Below are positions 24,954 to 33,564 of a stretch of DNA of 64,000 nucleotides, piece by piece. Under the pieces are notes generated by a model, which ran no database searches, was not told where the DNA came from, and saw only the letters and a program-made list of their open reading frames with translations. The DNA comes from Pagrus major. Lineage: Eukaryota; Chordata; Actinopteri; Spariformes; Sparidae. The position numbers and the translations under genes are program-made. Numbering within the stretch: the stretch's first letter is position 1; each line of letters starts with the position of its first letter. The DNA lies in assembly GCF_040436345.1 (NCBI RefSeq), contig NC_133219.1, positions 22,681,958 through 22,745,957 on the forward strand. The letters run 5' to 3'.

Positions 24954-25083
24954 CAGTCAGCTCGTCTTTTTACAGCCATTTCTCACATTATTCACTCACA
25001 CAAGCTACACGAGGATCTACACTTACGGATTGAGGGATTTTAGCAGGTCCAGCGCCAAAGTTGATGGTCTGTTTCTTGTCCAT
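18552..25083 (-). CDS. psat1: Phosphoserine aminotransferase, 9 exons, 368 aa
   Basis: PLP-dependent enzyme (class V aminotransferase fold) that converts 3-phosphohydroxypyruvate plus glutamate to phosphoserine plus 2-oxoglutarate, the second step of cytosolic serine synthesis. Coding exons (minus strand): 25027-25083, 23665-23725, 23225-23294, 22331-22536, 21281-21453, 20934-21103, 20197-20325, 18784-18921, 18552-18654. All introns are GT-AG, phases match, and the 1107 nt close at TAA. Residues visible: N-terminal NFGAGPA (about 8-14), the glycine-rich LQGGGSGQF (74-82) that helps bind the cofactor phosphate, and AGAQKN with Lys199 as the predicted Schiff-base lysine (human Lys200). The C-terminus carries [17 protein letters not shown]. 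Length fits the 370-aa human protein. The start is the only ATG giving [14 protein letters not shown]. The donor after exon 8 (AG|GTTTGT) is weak. Introns hold a CA microsatellite, a terminal-inverted-repeat element and part of an inverted duplication. Identification is secure. Confidence 0.97.
20448..20784 (+). mobile_element. Dispersed teleost inverted-repeat element in psat1 intron 7
   Basis: Starts AAGGAATAGTTTCATATTTT and ends TGCTGAAATATCCCTTTAA. In between are the blocks CTTATTTGCTTTCTTAGAG, GACTTAGCTTAGCCTAG, CCTGGCTCTGT and CAACTAGTTGTGG. I recognise this as an abundant fish element lacking coding capacity. It lies wholly inside the intron, away from the splice sites. Confidence 0.75.
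21517..21539 (+). repeat. Short interstitial telomere-like motif in psat1 intron 4
   Basis: GGGGTTAGGGGTTAGGGTTAG: three telomere-like repeats, one with an extra G. Isolated, with no satellite sequence around it. Confidence 0.7.
22884..23232 (+). repeat. Inverted duplication, copy 1 (inside psat1)
   Basis: About 349 bp covering the last 8 coding bases of psat1 exon 3, its splice donor and part of intron 3. The reverse complement recurs at about 30908-31253. By eye the two copies differ at a little over 20 positions, including a 4-base cluster near 22985, which is about 93% identity. Similarity stops abruptly at both ends. Confidence 0.85.
24605..24613 (+). promoter_or_regulatory. Candidate C/EBP-ATF response element in psat1 intron 1
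   Basis: TGATGCAAC matches the CARE/AARE core TGATGNAAN bound by ATF4-C/EBP heterodimers. It lies about 410 bp inside psat1 intron 1. PSAT1 is an established ATF4 target, and intronic elements of this kind are known in other amino-acid-response genes. A single 9-mer can occur by chance. Confidence 0.35.
24852..24952 (+). repeat. (CT)n/(CA)n microsatellite in psat1 intron 1
   Basis: A run of CT dinucleotides (24855-24880) passes through CACT tetramers into about 29 CA dinucleotides, ending 74 bp before the intron's 5' boundary at 25027. It is likely length-polymorphic. Confidence 0.95.
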
Positions 25084-25700
25084 GATGTGAGATGAGTTGC
25101 TGTGCTCAAATGACGGCTGACTGATTCGGAGATGTGGATGATTTTCAGCCTCTGCTGCTCGACTGAAACTCTCCTCCGACGGTCCTCGGCGGCGTGGATG
25201 ACAATTATCTAGCAGTGCATGAAATGCTGCGTTCAGGTGCTCCTCGTAAAATAGTTACCTCGACTTACAAAACAAAGTTCACTCTGTATAGCTAATGTGT
25301 GACTGGGATATTAACAGTAGTATTTAAAAAAATGCATTTAAGATGCTTTATTGTTGTTGTTATTATCTTATATTATTGTTGGGTGTTTTGTTCATCTTAC
25401 TGTTCTTTTTTAACCTCGTTCAACCATGTAAAGCACTTCGTAGTTATATTTTAAAAGTGCATGATGAATACAAATTTTAATGTTATCAGTCATGTTGTAA
25501 TGAATGATCCGGCGCTTCTTGTTTTATTGTATTGTATTACAGTCCGTGTCTTATTGTTCCTTCGCTTGTATTTTCGGAATCCCCTGAAGGCAACACAAGG
25601 ATGCCAACTCTCAGCCAGTCATTTCATTGGCTGGTGTCACATGTCTGCTTGGTAAACGGATATCATTGGTCAAAATCGATTTAGCTCGCGACTGATTGGC
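25084..25700 (-). promoter_or_regulatory. Upstream region of psat1 with CCAAT boxes
   Basis: This flank starts with a moderately GC-rich stretch (about 25090-25200) without a TATA box, which probably contains the 5'UTR and start site. ATTGG (CCAAT on the minus strand) occurs near 25626 and 25690. At 25425-25465 a sequence resembling the 3' tail of a teleost SINE/LINE (TGTAAAGCACTT...) is present. No coding sequence is recognised here. Confidence 0.35.
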
Positions 25701-26519
25701 CGCACTGTTACGCCACAGGACTGTGAGCATGCTTCATATACTGCGCTTAAATTTGTAATCATCATGACTATCTAATGGACCATAAACCCTTCTGTCACTG
25801 TATTAAAATAACTACAGTGAAAGGCTGAAATATAAAGTCAATGTTTAGCCTATAGTTGTCCACTGTGTTAAAGGAAAACTTGCTTTTTAAGACACTGGGG
25901 GAACACAGCAGCAATATAACCTTTAGCTCTTCTTATCACCAATAAATCAATGGTCCCTGCAGGCAGTTGGACATTTCAAAATCAGTTCTGTTTAGTATCT
26001 TAAAGATGCAATGTGTCTGCAGAGTTTCAGGTTGTGTCTGAAGGAGGACAGGAAGGATTTCTGGGTAAGTAAAGAGGCTCTCAGAGGAGCAGAGAAGCCT
26101 CATGACAAAATCAAAATCCAGTTAAACCATGATGAGCTGCACCCAGCACTGCACTACACAAAAAGCCAAAACATACACACGCTTAATATGATTTACTTCA
26201 TTTATTTTTACGAACACTCTCATTCCCTGTACTATATATTCTATGTCAATGCAAAACTGCCCCTATTGCGCACATTAACACAATGTACAAGAAGCCAGAC
26301 GTACAGGAGTACGGATTACCTGCAGAAGTGTGTGGATTTACAGACAAAGAAGCGCTTCAGAAGAAGACTAGCTGTATACAGACCAGCACAACATTAGCCT
26401 CCTATGGTGGCAGACATTGCTCAACAATCTCTTGGATCAATTCTTAATGTATGTTTATATTCTATCTATAGTTTTATCGTCCTGATTGTCCACATTGTAG
26501 TTCTACTATGTTGGTCTAT

Positions 26520-26660
26520 TCTGTACACACATCTGTTGCATGTCTTGTCCTTATCTGTTTCCTATCTGAATCAAGGGTCTAAGGACAGAGGGGGTCAGTC
26601 CCTTGAAGCAAATTGTGATCTGTGATAATGGACTACACAAATAAAAGTGACTTGACTTAT
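26520..26660 (+). mobile_element. Retroposon 3' end upstream of psat1
   Basis: Ends CACAAATAAAAGTGACTTGA, preceded by GCAAATTGTGATCTGTGATA, a familiar fish retroposon terminus. It lies in the intergenic region between psat1 and the kisspeptin receptor. Confidence 0.45.
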
Positions 26661-27162
26661 TTGAAGAGCTGGTATTTGTTAACATGTTGCACCAAGATAA
26701 AGTCCCCAAACTCACCGTGTAGGGTTAGGGTTAACCTGATGATACTAAGACACAAATAGGAGGACACACTGGAGAAAAACATGATACAAAATAAAAAAGA
26801 CCAAACGGAATTTGAATGTTTGAAGGGTAAGTCCACCAGTTTAACACCTTATAGTGTTAAATTCTGCACATATGAGTGAAGCTCTCGTAGAAACCAGAAG
26901 AAAAGCACATATTTTACTGGAGGGAGACTTTAAACGCTGTGGATGCAGTCACTAACAGTTACAGTTGTTACACAATTTTCTACACCTCCCTGAGAAATAG
27001 ATAAAAACCAGGAGCTCAAACATCTTGACATCCAGTGAACTGATTGCATCAGTTCGGCTAAGGTAGAAAATGTGACTGAGATAATTACATTTCAGCAGCT
27101 CGTGTTCGTCACGAGAGGCTACTGACTGGTTCGTCCTTTTTAAGAGATCACACGGCCACTCA

Positions 27163-27189
27163 GTGTGTGTGTGTGTGTGTGTGTGTGTT
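27163..27189 (+). repeat. (GT)n microsatellite
   Basis: About 13 GT dinucleotides roughly 145 bp downstream of the kisspeptin receptor stop codon, possibly within its 3'UTR. Confidence 0.9.
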
Positions 27190-27332
27190 TTTCACTGGTG
27201 TTCTTAGTACTCTTTATGCTGAGCCCACATTGTGTCATGGTGGATGGATGATGTGTACATCCCTGCTCTCATCTCCAGAACAAACAGTAAATAAACAATG
27301 AGTGCACAGTGTCCGATCGCTCAGTGTGGCCT

Positions 27333-29952
27333 TTAGGACCCAGATGAAAGAAAGTGCATCTCTGCTTCTCCTTTGGGTGCCTGGCGATCCACCTCTCCCC
27401 CGTCCTCTGCGTCCATGTTTCCCACCCTCACTCTCCTCCGCGTACGCCACAGGAAAGCAGCAGGGAAGGCGTGCTTGAAGGCCTTTCTGAAGTTGTTGCC
27501 CATGAAGGCGTAAACCAGCGGGTTGACGGAGGAGTTAGAGTAAGACATGCAGTGACCCCAAATCTTCAGCTGTGGATGCAAAATGAAAGAGTCAGATGAA
27601 AGCCATCGATCAGTGTCACAGTGTTTGAAGCAAGAGCATTGATTTTTTGTCCCCACAGTCCTGTCATTCACTGTCGCTGCCTGGTAGATACATGAGACTG
27701 GGGATCCACATCTCATCTCAAGGAATATTCAAAAAGTCTCCAATTTGTTTGATCATTTTTCGGATAAGCTATTACACCAGCTATATGGATAGACAGCCAA
27801 ACATCATGGAGAGTAAGTCACCTTGTACAGAACATAACTGCGAAGGCCAAAAGCTTGCAGGAGGATGCAGACCTGGATGGGGCCCCAGCAGATGAGGAAC
27901 AGGGCCACCATCACCACCACCATCCGGGATACTCGCGCCCTCACTGCTGCTGCTCGCTCTGCCTGAGCCTGAAGCTGGAGTTAGGGAGGCTTCGTCATGA
28001 TCAGAAACTCATTCTGTGCTCCGTGCGTTTATTAAGTAACTCCATATCTTTCTCTTACTTGGTAGCCGCTATCGATTGGATTCACGCTGGATTGCCCCAT
28101 GCGTTTGAGCATAAAGGCGTAGCAGGCGGTGATGGTGAGCAGGGGAAGAAGATAGACGGCCAGGAAGCTGTAGATGATGAAGGCTCTCTGGAGGCGGGCT
28201 GAGGGGAAAACCTCACTGCAGTATGTCTGAGGGCCAAACCAGTATCCTGCCTCCAAACGCTGGTACACAGCCACAGGGATCGACAGAAGCAAAGCGCCTG
28301 GAAATGACAGGAGACATGACAGTGTGACTCAGAAAGGTTACATTTATTGTCACTAGAACAAAGTCAGTATCAAGTTTTAACATAACATAAAGGCCACGTT
28401 TCAAAAGGAGAATTTGGGGCTATAATCCATTTACTGCAGTGAATAATTTACATCAAACAGCACGTTCTTGAAACAAATAAAAGCAATAAGTTGTTACCGA
28501 TATGTCATTGCCAGTGTGAATGTGTGTGTGTGTGTGTGTGTTGTGTATTTGTGTGATACCTATCCATATAGACACAGAGACAGCCAGAGCCATGCGAGGC
28601 GTTCGGTGTCGCAGTGACTGCAGAGGATAGACAGTCACGTAGCAGCGGTCCACACTCATAGCTGACAGAGTGATACATGTGGCCTGAGCAGTCACCTGAA
28701 ACACACACACAAAGTTTATTTCTGTTTGACACATACGCAAAGGATATGTTCTGTTTGTTTTTCTGTTGGTTTTATGACTGTATGGAAGTCCATCGAGGAC
28801 TACATTACAGTAAGATGATAATGTAAACTACAAAATGAAAATGTAATTCCACAATGGCATTATTATGTATGACAATATATTCAGACTTTAAACTATCAGT
28901 GTCTACATGCTTTACAGCTTTACAATTTCACTTGAATTACTGTAGTTATAAACAAATTATATATACTTCTGAAGTATAGAGTCTGCTCTGCATTATTCAG
29001 GTAGCTGTGTCTAATAGTATTATTTAGTATTATTCTGCATGTAGTAATGTCCATAATCCTGCAATGTATTATCGGGACTGTCTTTACCATCTAAACTGTT
29101 TGGCATGTTTATAGTGCCATTTTCCATTTTGTTGTAATTTTTCCAGCAAATCCAGGCCTGTTTGCTTGTGCGTTCACGTGTGTATCTCACCTGCTGAAGG
29201 TAGTTCACCAGTCGGCACATAAACTCTCCAAAGATCCAGCTGGGCATCGGATATAGTGTGGCGGTGAAGGGCACGCAGCAGACCAGAAACAAGATATCGG
29301 TTGTGGCCAGGTTAACTGTTAGAGAGTAAAAACAGTGATTCAAGACACATGGAGGTGAGATGCTTGAGACAAAAAGACCAAAGGTAACTGTGTTACTATC
29401 AATAATATTGTTCGGTGCAGAGGTTTCTGCCTGTCAAAATTCACCAACCGTTCTGCGTTCTGAGTTTTGGATCTGCTGTTATTTTAAGGTATTTCAATTC
29501 AAAACATGGCCTTCTTTGTATGTTAATTACGAGCCACTGTCACAGTCATTTGTTAATTTTGAGTTTTGAGTAATTATGTTTTCTCTTTTTTCTTCGAAAG
29601 TGACCATTTCTTGAGGTAATTTCCTTTTCGTACCCTATAAACTCCTGTGTGGGACGTCCCTGTTCCTTTTCTTATCAAGCAATGCAGCTCTCACTGGAAA
29701 CCCTGACAGGAGTGCTTCAGAAAAGTTACCTATATAAAAGTTGGTGACGGTCTTCATCTGCTGGTGCTTGGTGACCACATGGATGACCAGCGAGTTCCCG
29801 ACCAGGCCGATCAGCATGATGAGGGCGAAGAAAGTGGGGACCAGCCAGGCGTCGACCAATACTGGGGGCCCTTGGCCCTCCTGAGATGCGGACTCATTGC
29901 ATACAGACCCGGAGCAGTCTGGACTGTGATTGGCTGCTGGATCCACCGTCAT
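27333..29952 (-). CDS. kiss1r: Kisspeptin receptor (GPR54 family, rhodopsin-class GPCR), 6 coding exons, 370 aa
   Basis: Plasma-membrane receptor for kisspeptin peptides; in vertebrates it couples to Gq and controls GnRH neurons and puberty. Coding exons: 29730-29952, 29191-29315, 28560-28695, 28059-28297, 27822-27974, 27333-27569. These give 1113 nt with matching phases. Seen: N-glycosylation sequons at Asn8 and Asn19; the family signature VDAWLVP before TM1 (about 37-60); the TM2 motif NLATTD; Cys108 and Cys188 for the TM3-ECL2 disulfide; Asp-Arg-Cys (132-134) in place of Asp-Arg-Tyr; CWGP (270-273) in TM6; NPLVY (308-312) in TM7; an Arg-rich cytoplasmic tail. No signal peptide, as usual for the family. 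Teleosts have more than one kisspeptin receptor. The NYLQQ, MSVDR and YCSEVFPS stretches and the tail ending EMHFLSSGS suggest the subtype called kissr1/kiss1ra rather than kissr2, but this is from memory and less certain than the family. No AATAAA is seen on this strand in the first ~600 bp after the stop. Confidence 0.93.
28517..28541 (+). repeat. (TG)n microsatellite near a splice donor of the kisspeptin receptor
   Basis: About 12 TG dinucleotides ending roughly 18 bp inside the intron after coding exon 3 (donor at 28559). CA-rich on the sense strand; such runs near donors can influence splicing, which is inference here. Confidence 0.85.
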
Positions 29953-30282
29953 CCTCGCAAATCAAAGCCAGGACTATTTCAATGGCACACGTAGAATATA
30001 TTTGAATTTGGTAGAATCTCAGCTAATATAACTGCTGTGTCTTTTATCCTCAGTGTGTGTTTCTTAAGACACCGTGCAAATGTAGCATGAAAAAAGACAA
30101 TAACGAAGTTAAGAATTAAAGAAAATAAAAAATTGCAACAAAACAGGTACATTTAAATATGTTCATAATTTAGCATTTATCTTTTTAAATGAATACCCAC
30201 TCATTTAGATTCATGACAAGCCAGATTAAATATTTAAGCATCTTGAATAAGCTTTTGTTTTTTATAACAGGCCTTTTCTTAC

Positions 30283-30350
30283 CTGTGCTGTGTTCCTCTC
30301 TCTGCTCTGGGTTATGTCCCGTGTCCGTCACTGATGGGCTGCTGTTCTGT
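30283..30350 (-). other. Probable non-coding first exon (5'UTR) of the kisspeptin receptor
   Basis: A consensus donor, CACAG|GTAAG on the minus strand, falls at 30283/30282. It is preceded by about 68 nt and a TATA box at the right distance. The exon would splice to an acceptor between about 29953 and 30020, just before the start codon; I cannot choose which AG there is used. The right-hand limit is set only by TATA spacing. Confidence 0.45.
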
Positions 30351-30375
30351 ACTCTGCAGGTCTGAGATGAAAGCC

Positions 30376-30384
30376 CTTTTATAG
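30376..30384 (-). promoter_or_regulatory. TATA box of the kisspeptin receptor gene
   Basis: The minus strand reads CTATAAAAG here, a near-perfect TATA box. It lies about 30 bp before a putative start region near 30350 and about 95 bp before a consensus splice donor. It is about 430 bp upstream of the receptor start codon, as expected for a gene with a short non-coding first exon. Inferred from motif and spacing only. Confidence 0.6.
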
Positions 30385-30907
30385 ACCACCATAACTCGGG
30401 AGAGAAGGGGAGGGGGGATGTTTGGAGGGGACGGGAGCATTTGTGAGTGCTTCTGTGAGTGCAAGAGAGAGAACGACTGAGATAATATGAGCTATAAAAC
30501 AAAACATCCATCATTGCCTGTAATTACTCAGGACTGGGTGACCTGTGAAATGACTGCAGCTGGATTCTAATTAAGTCATTACATTTTTTCATCATGCATT
30601 AGATTCTTTATTTCAAACATGTTAAAACATAAAAAAATAAAAAAATAAATTATAATTCAGAGGTGTGCACAAACTGCAGCTAAACCTCTAAAGTGCAGCT
30701 GAAATCTAACCACAGTTGAAAGATGTTCCACCACCTTTTATTTTATCAACACTATGCAGTAACAGATGATTCATTGAAAAAACAAACAGGACAATCATAT
30801 TGACTGCCACTTACTGCTGTGGGCCATGGTGACACTCCAGCTTGATTTCCCTCCACTTCCACACATGGGTCATTTTGAAAGCTGTCATGACATCCATCAC
30901 ACAGCTG

Positions 30908-31253
30908 GAGTTGATGTAAGTGCTGCCTTTGTTATCACACAATGCTTCTTCTGCATTATCTTCCACCTTCATGCCTCTTTTCTAAAACGAAGAAACGACA
31001 TGCTGCAGTACAGTGTGACACTGATGTTAATTCATATTATTCTCCAAAGTCAACTCAAACAATATCTGTTTTAGGAAATAGATAACAGGTCATATCCAGT
31101 TAGAATGTCACTATATATTCCAGGGCATACTTGCATGAAAAACACCCAGAAGAACAGAGACACACAATTAATGGACGGGTGACAAGATGGGAGCGATCAT
31201 ATCGCCACATTAGTCGTTACCGCAATGTTTTTCAAGACTCTGTTAACATTGTC
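30908..31253 (-). repeat. Inverted duplication, copy 2 (upstream of the kisspeptin receptor)
   Basis: Reverse-complement partner of 22884-23232. It includes the sequence TTGATGTAAGTGCTGCC, corresponding to the psat1 exon 3 end and donor. It lies 0.5-0.9 kb upstream of the receptor's TATA box. No psat1 exon body is present beyond the 8-9 shared bases, so this is a fragment rather than a gene copy. Confidence 0.85.
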
Positions 31254-32139
31254 TGTTTCTCCTCAGGCTGTCTTGACTGTTGATAGATGAATGCCAGACA
31301 AGTTTAGGCTACGCAAATAGTCAGTCAGTGAAATGGGTGTGTTACTTTCTCCACAGACATTAATGTATGATTCATCAGAGAGAGCTGTACCTTGAAGCAC
31401 TCTTTGAGTTTACAAACCATGTGAATGAGTTTTCATGTTTTATTGATTCGAGTTATTTTTTTGTTAAGGATTTATGATAAATAAACTGGCCTTTTTCTCA
31501 ATGATTTCTCAAATAATGATTGTATGTGGAACAATGTTGATGGCATGAAAACTAGTTGAACCAAATTCTACCAGTGTGTATTTTCAACATCATTCTCAAA
31601 GAAACAGACACGACTGAGTCAATTTAAATCTACATTTTAACTGGTCACAATAATCCTAGTTCCATACTTACATTTGTTGTAAATGTTTGCATTAAATATA
31701 ACAACGTCGAACTATTGAGAAACAAAATTGTTACGATATACTGTACTGTACTTCATAGCACAAATAGTCTAAATGAAATCAAAAGAAAGTCCAGAAATAA
31801 AGGCAACTTACATGTTTGAGGGGCAAAACATTTGCTAAGACTTAATAAGATGGATCTGGTTGAAGAGCATCTATTTGGGTTAAAACCACTAACTTTCCAG
31901 ACAGCAATAAATTTAAAGCCACACTAATTAAAATGTTTATATCAGCTGGTGATCAAATGACCTGTAATGTGAAAGGGGTCACTCCTACTGCACAGTCCAG
32001 CAGTTCCCCTCATCTCAACAAAGCCTTTTTCAGCTCATTGTTTTTCGTTTTCCAGCTGCAGCTTTACTGTTTGGTTGATTCTCATTGTTCAGTCAGCGTC
32101 AGACACTGCAAGCAGTACTGAAAAGTACTGATACCCAGC

Positions 32140-32400
32140 ACAGTTAGCTACCATACGTTTATACACCCATGACTGTAGCTACTGTTAGCTTGTTAGCTGT
32201 GCAGCTAGTTGGACTACCAGGGGAGTGTTGGGTGTTTATACCACTAGCACAGGAGAGTTGGACTGCTGGGAGAAAGAGGTTTTCAGGCCCAGGGCTAGCC
32301 AATTAGCATGCTAACTTCAGTAGTAATATATGACTTCTAAATAAAAAAAACATAAAACAAGGAAATATCTGTGCAACCTTCGATTGTCCCTTAGCATTCT
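32140..32400 (-). mobile_element. Non-autonomous inverted-repeat element, family 2, copy D (inverted, degraded)
   Basis: Read on the minus strand, ACTACTGAAGTTAGCATGC is followed by GCTAGC, AGCTGCACAGCTAAC and a GCTACAG block, in the order of copies A-C. The outer ends are eroded, so limits are approximate. It lies between the receptor's upstream flank and the isca1 3'UTR. Confidence 0.55.
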
Positions 32401-32936
32401 TCACACACACATTTTAGAGAACACTTTTTTTCAGAGTGAAATTGACAAGAGGCCTGTTTGTTTTATTTATAATTTTTCACTACCTAAAGCCCGTGAGACT
32501 CTCTGCTGTCTGAGTCTCCTTGCTTATTTTGATTGTCCATGACCCCATAAGACTTAAAAAAAATATTAAGCAAAGCTCCAGCTTATTATTGTGGTAGTAT
32601 TACAACCCAAAAATACAGATTAAAAATAAATCTTTGAAAATGACCGCCTTTGGAAGCTGCCTGAAGAGACAAATCAACAAAAGAGAAGTGATGCCACAGA
32701 TTTCATCTGGTTTTGATAACTGAGCTGTCACCATGACTTGCAATTTTATATTACTGGATGAAGCCATTTATTATTTCATATGTACACAGGAATATTGCAC
32801 AGGTTACAAATATTCAGAGCACGCAGTCTATACAAAGTCGTCAAGCAAAAGAATCCAACAAAAACCTCATGTACTCTTATGTGTCGATACATGTTTGGTG
32901 CATGTTTTTTTGTGCGCTTGTGTGGTTCAAGGGAGA

Positions 32937-32942
32937 TTTATT
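32937..32942 (-). terminator. Candidate poly(A) signal of isca1
   Basis: AATAAA on the minus strand about 620 nt downstream of the isca1 stop codon; a second one lies at about 32766-32771. The intervening AT-rich sequence has no coding potential and probably is 3'UTR. Motif evidence only. Confidence 0.3.
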
Positions 32943-33564
32943 TTACATTCTTTATATGTACACACAGAGATAAATATATACTTATACAAACTAATAAAGC
33001 AGTTTCAAGACACTCAAACTCTTCCACTTCTGCATACCGCCGGTACATTACACTGGATGATAATACACTGGCTTACAGTGTTAATCAGACCTCTGATGTT
33101 GACAAAGACGTTAATGTATGTTAGTGGATAGATCCAAACTTGATAACAGAATACTTCTGGTGTCATGCTTCACTTGACTGAAGACATTGTGCGTATATGT
33201 GTAAGATGGCAGCCAGTCACTGAAATAATAAAACAACTTTGCTTTTGAGGTCATTCTAAAGTTTGTTTAGATGCAGAGCCAAGAATAAAAAAAAAAGTTG
33301 TCAACATCATCTGAACCTAAAATCAACATGTTGAGATGGTTTTGACTAACTGTATTAGAGCGTACTCAAAGCAGAAACAGAATTGGGCTTTACGAGTGTC
33401 ATGTTTAAATGTTCTGCAGGAAGAGCAGTGGTAGTAACGCAGACACATCCACATCTCAGAGATTTCCTCATGTTCCTCGTCAACATTCAGTCTCTCAGTC
33501 TTTTTGGGTGGGACAAGGGTTTGGAGCACTAAGGGTGCGGGGGAGGACAGAGGCTCCATGATGC

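Noticed and set aside
24636..25043. 135-codon open frame containing (HT)n
   Set aside because: It runs through the CA microsatellite in psat1 intron 1 and antisense over exon 1.
26011..26397. 128-codon open frame between psat1 and the receptor
   Set aside because: Low-complexity, no recognisable domain, located next to a retroposon end; no intron-exon structure fits either neighbouring gene.
27333..29952. Galanin receptor as identity of the GPCR
   Set aside because: Galanin receptors are the nearest relatives, but [29 protein letters not shown] and the six-exon structure fit the kisspeptin receptor family.
30185..30514. 109-codon open frame upstream of the receptor as an N-terminal exon
   Set aside because: It crosses the TATA box and the consensus donor; the receptor already has a complete N-terminus with two glycosylation sites.
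30908..31253. A second psat1 gene or processed pseudogene
   Set aside because: Only 8-9 exon bases are included and intronic sequence is retained, so it is a genomic fragment and not a retrocopy.
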